Shown one piece after another: positions 1 through 7,990 of a stretch of 64,000 nucleotides of DNA. The translations under genes were made by a program, and so were the position numbers. Below the pieces are notes generated by a model. That model searched no databases, had not been told where the DNA came from, and saw only the letters and a list, made by a program, of their open reading frames with translations. Within the stretch, counting starts at the first letter, position 1, and each line of letters starts with the position of its first letter. Source of the DNA: Lacinutrix sp. C3R15 (GTDB taxonomy: Bacteria; Bacteroidota; Bacteroidia; Flavobacteriales; Flavobacteriaceae); contig NZ_JAHKPZ010000030.1 of NCBI RefSeq assembly GCF_018860825.1, positions 62,289-126,288 on the forward strand, written 5' to 3'.

Positions 1-158
1 TTTTTAAATAAACTGTCAAAAAAACCAGAGGTTGTTAAAGCGTTGTATTGCTTAAAATATATAGGAAATATTGCACGCTTAATAACACCTTCTTCCGTAA
101 AAATATAACCTGAAGGATCTCGAAAGGATGAAGCGTGCTTACTGTTATCTACCACCAA
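1..158 (-). CDS. NoeA-like SAM-dependent methyltransferase, N-terminal part (runs off the window)
   Basis: The reverse strand reads an open frame of about 52 codons running off the left edge. It contains FRDPSGYIFTEEG, then KRAIFPIYFKQY and TTSGFFDSLF, which is how flavobacterial class I methyltransferases related to NoeA begin; that match is from memory of the family. The catalytic SAM-binding part lies outside the window. No ATG fits: the in-frame stop TAG directly precedes TTG (156-158) and GTG (153-155), so a non-ATG start is likely. The start sits 3 bases after the stop of the upstream 64-residue gene, suggesting translational coupling. Confidence 0.6.
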   Translation of the reverse strand, partial: MVVDNSKHASSFRDPSGYIFTEEGVIKRAIFPIYFKQYNALTTSGFFDSLFK

Positions 159-161
159 CTA

Positions 162-356
162 TTATTTATTTTCTGTATCTTGATCTTTAATTTCAATATC
201 ATCAAACATGTCGTCTTCCTGATTTTTAGAGAAACCTAAAAGCGTTTTAATCTTATACATTAAACCTTTAGAGAATAATACAACTCCAGCAACTGCAGCT
301 ACAATTGCTTGCACTATCATAGCGCCTAAACCTGGATCGAAATATAAAAAATGCAT
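162..356 (-). CDS. Small membrane protein with FDPGLG motif
   Basis: This encodes 64 residues. One hydrophobic segment (about 10-34) follows an N-terminal FDPGLGAMIVQAI stretch, and the C-terminal half is charged and acidic. Small proteins starting with FDPG.G recur next to methyltransferases and alkaline-phosphatase-superfamily genes in Bacteroidota and have no known function. Here it lies immediately upstream of the NoeA-like methyltransferase on the same strand with 3 bases between them, so the two are probably co-transcribed. Inner-membrane location is inferred from the single hydrophobic helix. Confidence 0.65.
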   Translation of the reverse strand: MHFLYFDPGLGAMIVQAIVAAVAGVVLFSKGLMYKIKTLLGFSKNQEDDMFDDIEIKDQDTENK

Positions 357-452
357 ATAAAAATTTTTGTAAATATACTAAACTTAAACTTTACAATTAT
401 GCTTAATCCTTAGATTTAATAGCTTACCTAATTCTGTAGTTTAAAAAACAAA

Positions 453-482
453 AAAAAGGAACCCAAAATGGATTCCTTTTTA
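453..482 (-). terminator. Intrinsic terminator of typA
   Basis: A hairpin of GGAA-CCC against GGATTCC is flanked by A and T runs. It lies about 25 bases past the typA stop codon and serves the minus strand. Confidence 0.65.
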
Positions 483-504
483 ATATTATAATCAAAACTA
501 TTAC

Positions 505-2304
505 TTAAACAATCTTGTTTCTTTTACGATCTGTTTCAGACAACCAAATTTTACGTAAACGTAAGTGGTTTGGTGTTACTTCAACATACTCATCTTTTTG
601 TATGTACTCTAAAGCTTCTTCTAAGCTAAATTTAATAGCTGGTACAATTTTAGCTTTATCATCTGCTCCAGAACTACGTACATTACTTTGCTTTTTAGCT
701 TTAGTAATATTTACAGCCATATCATCTTGACGAGAGTTTTCACCAATTACCTGACCTTCATAAACACTTTCTCCTGGCTCAATAAAGAACTTACCTCTAT
801 CTTGTAATTTATCAATAGAATAAGGAATAGCTGTTCCGTTTTCCATAGATATTAAAGAACCAGAAACACGTCCAGGAATTGCTCCTTTTAATGGTTGGTA
901 TTCTTTAAAACGGTGTGCCATAATAGCCTCTCCTGCAGTTGCAGTTAGTAATTGGTTACGTAAACCAATAATACCACGAGAAGGAATCATAAATTCACAG
1001 ATCATACGCTCTCCTTTAGCTTCCATACTTAGTAACTCTCCTTTACGTAAAGTTACAAACTCAACAGCTCTACCAGAAACGGTTTCAGGAAGATCAATAG
1101 TTAATTCTTCTATTGGCTCACATTTAACACCATCAATTTCTTTAATGATTACTTGTGGTTGCCCAATTTGTAATTCATAACCTTCACGACGCATGGTTTC
1201 AATTAATACCGATAAGTGTAATACACCACGACCAAAAACCATAAACTTATCTGCAGTAGCAGTTTCTCCTAAACGAAGTGCTAAGTTTTTTTCTAATTCT
1301 TTTTCTAAACGATCTTTAATATGACGAGAAGTAACAAACTTACCATCTTTACCAAAGAAAGGAGAATCATTAATTGTAAACAACATACTCATTGTAGGCT
1401 CATCTATAGCAATAGATTTTAAACCTTCAGGATTTTCTAAATCTGAAATAGTATCTCCAATTTCAAATCCTTCAACACCAACAAGTGCACATATATCTCC
1501 TGTTTGTACGCTTTCTACTTTTTTACGTCCTAGACCTTCAAAAACAAAAACTTCTTTTACTTTACTTTTTATAACAGTTCCATCTCTTTTTACTAAAGCG
1601 ATTTGTTGTCCTTCAACAATAGTTCCTCTCTGTACTCTACCAATTGCAATACGACCAGTAAAAGAAGAGAAATCTAAAGATGTAATTAACATTTGCGTTG
1701 TTCCTTCTTCAAAAACTGGAGTTGGTACATGCTCGATAACCATATCTAATAATGGTTCAATGTTATCGGTTTCGTTTTTCCAATCATCACTCATCCAGTT
1801 GTTCTTTGCAGAACCATATACTGTTGGAAAATCTAGTTGCCATTCTTCAGCACCTAATTCAAACATTAAATCAAAAACTTTTTCATGTACTTCGTCTGGT
1901 GTACAGTTTTCTTTATCTACTTTATTTACAACTACACAAGGCTTTAAACCTAAGTCAATCGCTTTTTGTAATACAAAACGCGTTTGTGGCATTGGGCCTT
2001 CAAAAGCATCTACTAACAATACTACACCATCAGCCATGTTTAATACACGCTCTACCTCTCCACCAAAATCGGCGTGACCAGGAGTATCTATAATATTTAT
2101 TTTTGTGTCTTTATAAACTACAGATACGTTTTTTGAAGTAATTGTAATCCCTCTTTCTCTTTCTAAATCATTGTTATCTAGAATTAAATCACCTGTGTTT
2201 TGGTTTTCTCTAAAGAGTTGACAATGGTACATGATCTTATCTACTAATGTAGTTTTACCATGATCTACGTGTGCAATAATTGCAATGTTTTTAATATTAG
2301 CCAT
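505..2304 (-). CDS. typA: Translational GTPase TypA/BipA
   Basis: A ribosome-associated GTPase of the EF-G family, linked to stress adaptation and ribosome assembly in other bacteria. At 599 residues it is the usual family length. The G1 P-loop HVDHGKT is at 12-18, switch I RGITI near 51, the G3 motif DTPGH at 73-77 and the G4 motif NKVD at 127-130. EF-G-like domain II, domains III/V and the TypA-specific C-terminal domain follow. The MANIKNIAIIAH start is typical. It is transcribed alone between its own promoter motif and a terminator. Confidence 0.97.
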   Translation of the reverse strand: MANIKNIAIIAHVDHGKTTLVDKIMYHCQLFRENQNTGDLILDNNDLERERGITITSKNVSVVYKDTKINIIDTPGHADFGGEVERVLNMADGVVLLVDAFEGPMPQTRFVLQKAIDLGLKPCVVVNKVDKENCTPDEVHEKVFDLMFELGAEEWQLDFPTVYGSAKNNWMSDDWKNETDNIEPLLDMVIEHVPTPVFEEGTTQMLITSLDFSSFTGRIAIGRVQRGTIVEGQQIALVKRDGTVIKSKVKEVFVFEGLGRKKVESVQTGDICALVGVEGFEIGDTISDLENPEGLKSIAIDEPTMSMLFTINDSPFFGKDGKFVTSRHIKDRLEKELEKNLALRLGETATADKFMVFGRGVLHLSVLIETMRREGYELQIGQPQVIIKEIDGVKCEPIEELTIDLPETVSGRAVEFVTLRKGELLSMEAKGERMICEFMIPSRGIIGLRNQLLTATAGEAIMAHRFKEYQPLKGAIPGRVSGSLISMENGTAIPYSIDKLQDRGKFFIEPGESVYEGQVIGENSRQDDMAVNITKAKKQSNVRSSGADDKAKIVPAIKFSLEEALEYIQKDEYVEVTPNHLRLRKIWLSETDRKRNKIV

Positions 2305-2621
2305 AATTGTGCCTTATTTTAAGCGTGCAAATGTACATTATTTTCTTGTAAAATACGCATCTTATAAAGTATTTATAATTTCAATAAAATAAACTGAATT
2401 TCAACCTGTTAATAATCAGCTCAAAAAAAAGCCTGATTTTACCATATTAAAAACCACCTACACATTCTTTTAACATATGTGTTATTTTTTAGTTAATTAT
2501 TTGTTATAATTCAAAATCACTGTAATTTTTATTACTACATTTCGTTCTAATAAAAAGAATAAATAAGTATCAAATTAGATTATCAAATTGCAAATTCCCC
2601 CTAACTAAAAAATTGAACATT
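2305..2621. other. Divergent intergenic region between typA and a small membrane gene
   Basis: This 317-base AT-rich gap separates two divergent genes. Near typA it holds a clear -7 element. The rest contains a weak hairpin (AATCAG/CTGATT around 2411-2436). No RNA gene or ORF is recognisable. Confidence 0.5.
2328..2335 (-). promoter_or_regulatory. Probable typA promoter (-7 element)
   Basis: On the minus strand this reads TACATTTG, an exact match to the Bacteroidota TAnnTTTG element. It lies about 24 bases upstream of the typA ATG. No convincing -33 TTG is present at the usual distance. Confidence 0.5.
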
Positions 2622-2981
2622 ATGAACCTAATTAATAAGTATTCAAAATTTATCCCTTATCTATACTACCTAACAATAATAGCATATTGGTTTACCTATA
2701 TTAATAAAAGTGAAGGTCTTTCGGCTTACCCTATTTTATTATTTGGTATTCCTTTTATATTACAAATACTAAAACCTAACAAAAGACTTAATTTTGGTTT
2801 AGGGATTACTTTTGTTTGCTTATCTTCTTACATGATAATAGCATACGTTTCTGATTTTTTACAAATTATACAATTTTCTAATGCAACAAAACAACTTTTA
2901 GTTAACAGTGGTTTAATTGCCGTTGCTAACTTTATTATGGCGTTATGGATTATGAGAAATAGTATGAAAAAAAGTTTTTAA
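2622..2981 (+). CDS. Small multi-pass membrane protein
   Basis: This encodes 119 residues with four hydrophobic segments (roughly 10-28, 38-52, 60-80 and 95-112). I do not recognise the family. The frame is open from TTG at 2613, but ATG at 2622 (MNLINKYSKFIPYLYYL) is preferred because TTG starts are rare here. It lies 33 bases upstream of kdsA on the same strand, but kdsA appears to have its own -7 element, so co-transcription is uncertain. Confidence 0.7.
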   Translation: MNLINKYSKFIPYLYYLTIIAYWFTYINKSEGLSAYPILLFGIPFILQILKPNKRLNFGLGITFVCLSSYMIIAYVSDFLQIIQFSNATKQLLVNSGLIAVANFIMALWIMRNSMKKSF

Positions 2982-2987
2982 TTTGAT

Positions 2988-2995
2988 TACCTTTG
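2988..2995 (+). promoter_or_regulatory. Probable kdsA promoter (-7 element)
   Basis: TACCTTTG matches TAnnTTTG and is followed about 20 bases later by the kdsA ATG. A clear -33 TTG was not found. Confidence 0.45.
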
Positions 2996-3014
2996 TCGCT
3001 TAAATTTTAAGTAG

Positions 3015-3833
3015 ATGAATCTTCAAGATATTCCAAAGATAAAACACACTAATTCTAACAATTTCTTTCTTTTAGCAGGACCTTGTGCTATTGAAAGTGA
3101 AGAAATGGCTTTTCGTATTGCCGAAAAAGTAGTAGAAATCACAAATAAACTAGAAATTCCTTACATCTTTAAAGGAAGTTTTAAAAAAGCAAACCGAAGT
3201 AGAATTGACAGTTTTACAGGTATTGGAGACCAAAAAGCTTTAGAAATTTTAAAGAAAGTTTCTGAAAAATTTGATGTACCAACAGTAACCGACATTCATG
3301 AAGCTAGCGATGCTGCTTTTGCTGCAAAATATGTAGATGTTTTACAAATTCCTGCTTTTTTGGTGCGTCAAACAGATTTGGTAGTTGCTGCTGCTAAAAC
3401 AGGCAAAGTGGTAAACTTAAAAAAAGGACAATTTATGAGTCCGGAAGCCATGAAACATGCTGTACAAAAAGTAAAAGATTCTGGAAGTGATAAAGCTTGG
3501 ATTACAGACAGAGGTACTATGTTTGGTTACCAAGATATGATTGTTGATTTTAGAGGCATACCAACCATGCGTCAATACGCACCTACTGTTTTAGATGTAA
3601 CACACTCTTTACAACAACCAAACCAAAGTGTTGGTGTAACAGGAGGTAGACCAGAAATGATAGAAACTATTGCCAGAGCTGGAATTGTAAATAATGTAGA
3701 TGGTTTATTTATTGAAACCCATTTTGATCCTGCAAATGCTAAAAGTGATGGCGCAAATATGTTGCATCTAGACAATTTAGAAAAGCTACTTACCAACTTG
3801 GTTGCTATTAGAAAAACCATAAATACATTATAA
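3015..3833 (+). CDS. kdsA: 3-deoxy-8-phosphooctulonate (KDO 8-P) synthase
   Basis: It condenses phosphoenolpyruvate with arabinose 5-phosphate to KDO 8-phosphate, the first committed step toward the lipopolysaccharide core sugar KDO, in the cytoplasm. At 272 residues it is full length. The LAGPCAIES motif near 20-28, the KGSFKKANRS stretch and the DVTHSLQQPN loop are characteristic of KdsA in the DAHP-synthase superfamily. It confirms an LPS-bearing Gram-negative host. It is followed 21 bases later by an envelope protein gene. Confidence 0.96.
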   Translation: MNLQDIPKIKHTNSNNFFLLAGPCAIESEEMAFRIAEKVVEITNKLEIPYIFKGSFKKANRSRIDSFTGIGDQKALEILKKVSEKFDVPTVTDIHEASDAAFAAKYVDVLQIPAFLVRQTDLVVAAAKTGKVVNLKKGQFMSPEAMKHAVQKVKDSGSDKAWITDRGTMFGYQDMIVDFRGIPTMRQYAPTVLDVTHSLQQPNQSVGVTGGRPEMIETIARAGIVNNVDGLFIETHFDPANAKSDGANMLHLDNLEKLLTNLVAIRKTINTL

Positions 3834-3854
3834 TTCCCCAAAATTTTACTTACC

Positions 3855-4712
3855 ATGAAGATTGCAACGCTAAGAACATTAGCTATATTAAGTCTTACAC
3901 TATTTTCAATAACAACACAAGCGCAAGAAAAAACAGAAAGATATACCGCAAACAATAAAGGCAAATTTTTTATAAGCTGGGGTGGAAACAGAGAAACCTT
4001 CTCTAAGTCTGATATAAGATTTAAAGGAGACGGCTATGATTTTACCATTCATGATGCTTCTGCTGTAGACAAACCTAAAGGTTGGCATATAGATTACATA
4101 AACCCAACCAGAATGACAATACCACAAACCAATTTTAAAATTGGTTATTTTATTTCTGACAAATACAATATTTCATTAGGTGTTGACCATATGAAGTATG
4201 TTATGAAAGAAGATTTATATAAAAATGTTAGTGGATATATTAATTTACCTGCAGAGGAAGAAGGCAGTATTTTTAATCAAGAGTTTACCGGAGATCCTTA
4301 TTTTGTTTCTGAAGAGTTTTTACAATTTGAACACACTAATGGTTTAAACTATGTGTATCTAGAACTAAATAGGTTTGATGATATTTCTGGCCTATTTAAA
4401 GTTAGTAATACCGATAAATTTCAACTAAACCTTACCGAAGGTTTAGGAGCAGGAATTTTATACCCAAAAACAAATACTACCCTTTTACAAAAAGATAGGT
4501 ATGACGAGTTTCATTTAGCAGGTTATGGTATTTCTGCAAATGTTGGTCTTAACTTCACCTTTTTTAAATACTTTTTTATGGAAAGCTCTTTAAAAGGTGG
4601 TTTTATTAATATGCCAGACATAAGAACCACAAGCAATACTAACGAAAGTGCTTCACAACATTTTTGGTTTTTACAACGTATAATTTCGTTTGGAGCAAGG
4701 TTTAGAGTATAA
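3855..4712 (+). CDS. Exported outer-membrane beta-barrel-like protein
   Basis: This encodes 285 residues. An N-terminal signal peptide (about 1-23, ending TTQAQ) is followed by alternating polar/hydrophobic strands such as KIGYFISDKYNISLGVDHM and NVGLNFTFFKYFFMESSLKGG, ending in a Phe/Arg-rich strand, the pattern of a porin-like outer-membrane barrel. The family is not one I can name. It follows kdsA by 21 bases and may be read through from it. The substrate or role is unknown. Confidence 0.65.
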   Translation: MKIATLRTLAILSLTLFSITTQAQEKTERYTANNKGKFFISWGGNRETFSKSDIRFKGDGYDFTIHDASAVDKPKGWHIDYINPTRMTIPQTNFKIGYFISDKYNISLGVDHMKYVMKEDLYKNVSGYINLPAEEEGSIFNQEFTGDPYFVSEEFLQFEHTNGLNYVYLELNRFDDISGLFKVSNTDKFQLNLTEGLGAGILYPKTNTTLLQKDRYDEFHLAGYGISANVGLNFTFFKYFFMESSLKGGFINMPDIRTTSNTNESASQHFWFLQRIISFGARFRV

Positions 4713-4733
4713 ATCAAAAGCCGTACTTTAAAA

Positions 4734-5102
4734 TTATGTATAAAAGCTTTTATCTTTATGTGCATACACCTCTTGAAGAATTGCTATAAAAACAGCATCC
4801 TCAATATCTACTAAGGTTTTATAGCGTAGAGACTTTACTAATTTACGGTTTTCACTAACTAAATAGCTTTCATATTTTTTAGATAAATAAGCCGAATGCC
4901 AAAAACCAACATCTACAAATGCTTTTTTGTGGCTTGCATTTAAATAACATATTGGTTTGTTATTAATATAATAACAAGGAATTCGCCATTTATATTTTAA
5001 TTCTACTTCTGGCAATGTATGCTCTATAACTGCTTGCAAATGCATTAAAATAGAACGATACGGCTCTGGTTGATTAACTATATATTGTGCTGCAGGATTC
5101 AT
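4734..5102 (-). CDS. DUF1801 (YdhG-like) domain protein
   Basis: This encodes 122 residues forming a single DUF1801-type domain: YIVNQPEPYRSIL at the start, the WRIPCYYINNKPICYL core, and FVDVGFW in the middle. Members are small cytosolic proteins of unknown function found widely in Bacteroidota and Bacillota. It lies convergent to the barrel protein on the left and divergent from the transglutaminase-like gene, with only 26 bases to that start codon. Family assignment is confident, function unknown. Confidence 0.75.
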   Translation of the reverse strand: MNPAAQYIVNQPEPYRSILMHLQAVIEHTLPEVELKYKWRIPCYYINNKPICYLNASHKKAFVDVGFWHSAYLSKKYESYLVSENRKLVKSLRYKTLVDIEDAVFIAILQEVYAHKDKSFYT

Positions 5103-5128
5103 ATTCTTATTTTTTGTAAATTGCTATT

Positions 5129-6121
5129 ATGAAGTTACTAATATCTACATTTTTATTTCTAATTACTTTAGTATGTTATTCTAATGTATACGAATACAAT
5201 CCTATTGACAAAAAAGTAGCAAGCTATCCAGCTTTTACAGACACTCAAACTTTAGCCATTAGAATTTCTAACGATTTTAAAACAGACATCGAAAAAGCTA
5301 GAGCTGTTTTCACCTGGATTGCATTAAATATAGAATACAATGATGACTATAACAGCATCTATAACAATAATATTTATAAGGTTTACTATTCAGACTATCA
5401 AAAAAGTAGAGAACTAAAGAAAAAAGAAATAAATATAATAGAATATGTTTTAAATTCTAAAACCGCAAACTGTTATGGATATTCCATTCTTTATAAAACA
5501 ATATGCAATAAACTAAATATAGAATCTCAAATAATTTATGGTTTAACAAAATCAGATATAAACGATATTGGTATTGACAGAGTTATTAAAGATCACGCTT
5601 GGAATATTGTAAAAATAAATAACAAATGGGAGCTTATTGATGTCACCTGGTCTGCAGGTTATCAAGACATGCAAACTAAAAAATTTATTAAAAGTTTCAA
5701 CGATTTCTATTTCTTTACTGCTCCAGACAAATTTATAAATCACCATTTCCCTGCAAAACAAGAATGGCAATTAACACAGAAACCAGTGAAGTTAAAAGAT
5801 TTCTTCGCTACTCCTATCTTCTACTCGCATTATTTTGATTCAAACCTAAAAATAGCAAAACAACATAGTGGTATAATTTATACCTCTAAAGATCAAAAGA
5901 CTATTACTTTATATTTTGACGAGGTACCAAAGAAACCAATCTTGCACTATTTATTAGATAAAGATTTAAATGCAAAAAAAATATTCCTTAGAAAAAGTAA
6001 AGACAATAAATATTTTACAACAATAAGAGTTAAAAACAAAAATGCCAAGAACTTAACCGTCTTTAGTAACACAGAAGCGTGTATTGGTTTTAAAATTGAA
6101 ACACAAAACAACAATCCTTAA
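5129..6121 (+). CDS. Secreted transglutaminase-like protein
   Basis: This encodes 330 residues with a signal peptide (about 1-19). The transglutaminase/protease-like core spans about 40-185, with the nucleophile Cys115 in ANCYGYS, His156 in KDHAWNIV and Asp171 in LIDVTW: the complete Cys-His-Asp triad in the expected order and spacing. The C-terminal half is beta-rich and unassigned. Homologues are periplasmic proteins thought to act as proteases or peptide-crosslinking enzymes; the substrate is unknown. It stands alone with short flanking gaps. Confidence 0.8.
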   Translation: MKLLISTFLFLITLVCYSNVYEYNPIDKKVASYPAFTDTQTLAIRISNDFKTDIEKARAVFTWIALNIEYNDDYNSIYNNNIYKVYYSDYQKSRELKKKEINIIEYVLNSKTANCYGYSILYKTICNKLNIESQIIYGLTKSDINDIGIDRVIKDHAWNIVKINNKWELIDVTWSAGYQDMQTKKFIKSFNDFYFFTAPDKFINHHFPAKQEWQLTQKPVKLKDFFATPIFYSHYFDSNLKIAKQHSGIIYTSKDQKTITLYFDEVPKKPILHYLLDKDLNAKKIFLRKSKDNKYFTTIRVKNKNAKNLTVFSNTEACIGFKIETQNNNP

Positions 6122-6164
6122 ATCTTAACAAAAAATTATGTTGGTAGTTTCCTTTAATTATATT

Positions 6165-6183
6165 TACTTTGTATTTCAAAGTA
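6165..6183. promoter_or_regulatory. Palindromic operator candidate, copy 1
   Basis: TACTTTG-N5-CAAAGTA is a perfect 7+7 inverted repeat ending 7 bases before the start codon of the membrane-protein gene at 6191. The same palindrome with one arm mismatch lies before creD at 7954-7972. The winged-helix regulator gene lies between them, so this is likely its binding site. Overlap with the probable transcription start suggests repression; that is inference. Confidence 0.55.
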
Positions 6184-6190
6184 CTTTTAT

Positions 6191-6799
6191 ATGGAAGCTA
6201 AAGATTATTTAAAAGATATTAGTGAGATTAAAAACCTAATGAATAAATCGTCGCGGTTTATTTCATTAAGCGGTTTATCTGGAATATTAGCAGGTATTTA
6301 CGCACTTATTGGTGCAACTATTGCCTATTGGTTGGTAAAGAACCATAGTTATGGCACATTACTTTTAGATGGTTGGGTGTTTAGAACCTGCCTTTTAATC
6401 TTAGCTTTGGTTGCATTGTTTAGTATTGTAACTGCAATTTTTTTAACCACTAGAAAAGCAAAAAAAAATAATGAGAAAATCTGGGATGGCACTTCTAGAA
6501 GACTCATTCTTAATTTTTTAATTCCGCTAGTTACAGGTGGTCTTTATATATTAATTATTTTAGCACAACAAAAATACGGACAAGCAGGAGCCTTGATGTT
6601 ACTATTTTATGGTCTTGCGTTAGTAAATGCTTCCAAATACAGTATTGGAGACATTAGATATTTAGGTTTTATAGAAATTATTTTAGGCTTAATTGGTGCG
6701 TTGTTACCAGGTTATGGATTTATCCTTTGGGTACTTGGCTTTGGTGTATTACACATTATTTACGGAACCATCATGTATTTTAAATACGATAAAAAATGA
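6191..6799 (+). CDS. Multi-pass membrane protein of the creD-linked cluster
   Basis: This encodes 202 residues with about five or six hydrophobic helices (roughly 24-48, 62-88, 106-124, 130-147, 157-194). The soluble N-terminus (DYLKDISEIKNLMNKSSRF) resembles small flavobacterial membrane proteins found upstream of a winged-helix regulator and creD. No catalytic motif is visible. It is the first gene of a tight cluster (the next start overlaps its stop by 4 bases) and starts just after a palindromic operator candidate. Function is unknown; a role in envelope stress is guessed from context. Confidence 0.7.
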   Translation: MEAKDYLKDISEIKNLMNKSSRFISLSGLSGILAGIYALIGATIAYWLVKNHSYGTLLLDGWVFRTCLLILALVALFSIVTAIFLTTRKAKKNNEKIWDGTSRRLILNFLIPLVTGGLYILIILAQQKYGQAGALMLLFYGLALVNASKYSIGDIRYLGFIEIILGLIGALLPGYGFILWVLGFGVLHIIYGTIMYFKYDKK

Positions 6800-7116
6800 G
6801 CAAAGCAATAAAAACAGGAGTAATTGCAACAATATTAGTTTATGTTCTTGGTGTAACCTATACCTATTATTCTAATCAAAAATTTAGTCAAACTTTTGAA
6901 AAATTTGATATAAACAAAAATGGTTCTATAGATACTAGTGAAAAATCGGTACAAGCAGAATTATACCTTAGCCAAATGGCGAAACGAAAAACAAGCAACC
7001 AAGCTATTATTATACTAATACCTGTTTCTATACTAATTGGCTTTATTTGTTTTGCAATGGCTATTCTTTTTAACAAGATGAAAACCATTGACGATAATGA
7101 AATTAATTACCAATAG
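6796..7116 (+). CDS. Two-helix membrane protein with an EF-hand loop
   Basis: This encodes 106 residues. Hydrophobic segments near 8-25 and 72-95 enclose a loop domain carrying DINKNGSIDTSE at 38-49. This fits the canonical 12-residue EF-hand calcium loop: Asp1, Asn3, Asn5, Gly6, Ile8, Asp9 and Glu12. Only one EF-hand is present, so any calcium binding would need dimerisation or be weak. The start overlaps the previous gene by 4 bases, implying translational coupling. The function is not known. Confidence 0.65.
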   Translation: MSKAIKTGVIATILVYVLGVTYTYYSNQKFSQTFEKFDINKNGSIDTSEKSVQAELYLSQMAKRKTSNQAIIILIPVSILIGFICFAMAILFNKMKTIDDNEINYQ

Positions 7117-7572
7117 ATGAGCATTCTAATAATTCTGATTCTAGCTATTCCATCCTACTTTTTATCGAAGTGGGTTTTAAAAAAGCGAAATCTAGGAAAC
7201 GATAAAAACAGAAAACTAATAGCCATAATTCCAGCTATATTTTTGAGTCCTATAATTTATTTGGGATTAATTTATTTATGGATATTTTCAGTTTCGTATT
7301 ACCCTTCCAATGATTTTGATAAACAAGAATGGGAAACAAATATTGAGGAAAGATATAAAATGTCTGAAGATATCATTGAAAGTAAAATATTAATAGGAAA
7401 AACAAAAGAAGAAATAATCGAATTATTAGGAAAAGATTTTTACACGTACAACCAAAATCACATGGCGTATGTAATTGGATTTGTTCCCAGACTTTTTAAT
7501 ATAGATCCAGACGTATTAGACATCTATTTTAAAAATGGAAAAGTAACTAAAGTAACGCAACACCAAACGTAA
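7117..7572 (+). CDS. Membrane-anchored protein with SmpA/BamE-like C-terminal fold
   Basis: This encodes 151 residues. Two N-terminal hydrophobic segments (about 2-20 and 34-62) are followed by a soluble domain with LIGKTKEEIIELLG and later LDIYFKNGKVTKV. That helix-then-strand pattern resembles small SmpA/OmlA-type domains, though similarity is weak and the name is tentative. It starts at the base after the preceding stop codon, so it belongs to the same transcription unit. Exact role unknown. Confidence 0.6.
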   Translation: MSILIILILAIPSYFLSKWVLKKRNLGNDKNRKLIAIIPAIFLSPIIYLGLIYLWIFSVSYYPSNDFDKQEWETNIEERYKMSEDIIESKILIGKTKEEIIELLGKDFYTYNQNHMAYVIGFVPRLFNIDPDVLDIYFKNGKVTKVTQHQT

Positions 7573-7607
7573 CTTAAATAAAAAACTCCTGCCTATACAG
7601 TAAATAC

Positions 7608-7901
7608 ATGAGCATAATAACCAACATAAATAAAGCATTTGACCATAGAATTAGATTAGGCATCATGTCTATTTTAATGGTAAATGATTATGCCGATTTT
7701 AAAATGCTTAAAGAACTTCTAGACGTTACAGATGGTAATTTAGCAAGCCATACCAAAGCGCTTGAAAAAGTAGACTACATAACAGTAGAAAAACAATTTA
7801 TTGGCAGAAAACCAAACACACGTTATGCTACCACTAAACAAGGTAGATTAGCATTTAAAAAACATATTGAAGCACTAGAAAAATTAATTAACAAACAATA
7901 A
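7608..7901 (+). CDS. Winged-helix transcriptional regulator
   Basis: This encodes 97 residues forming one winged helix-turn-helix of the MarR/ArsR/PadR-like type: a helix-rich start (ITNINKAFDHRIRLGIMSIL), a recognition region TDGNLASHTKALEK at about 43-56, and a beta wing GRKPNTRYATTKQGR. Compact regulators like this often sit directly upstream of creD in flavobacteria. The palindromes at 6165-6183 and 7954-7972 bracket its transcription unit and are the most likely targets. Ligand unknown; no separate sensor domain is present. Confidence 0.85.
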   Translation: MSIITNINKAFDHRIRLGIMSILMVNDYADFKMLKELLDVTDGNLASHTKALEKVDYITVEKQFIGRKPNTRYATTKQGRLAFKKHIEALEKLINKQ

Positions 7902-7924
7902 CTTCCCTCCTTTGAGGGTACAAT

Positions 7925-7943
7925 AAAAAGGGTTTTCCTTTTT
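7925..7943 (+). terminator. Weak hairpin terminator after the regulator
   Basis: AAAAAGG and CCTTTTT form a short stem followed by a T run, 24 bases after the regulator stop codon and before the creD operator. Confidence 0.4.
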
Positions 7944-7953
7944 TTTAATCTTT

Positions 7954-7972
7954 TGCTTTGAAATTCAAAGTA
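7954..7972. promoter_or_regulatory. Palindromic operator candidate, copy 2 (creD)
   Basis: TGCTTTG-N5-CAAAGTA repeats the 6165-6183 palindrome with one arm difference; its inner core CTTTGAAATTCAAAG is itself perfectly symmetric. It ends 18 bases before the creD ATG. It is likely bound by the winged-helix protein encoded just upstream. Confidence 0.55.
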
Positions 7973-7990
7973 CTTTTAAAATAATTAACT

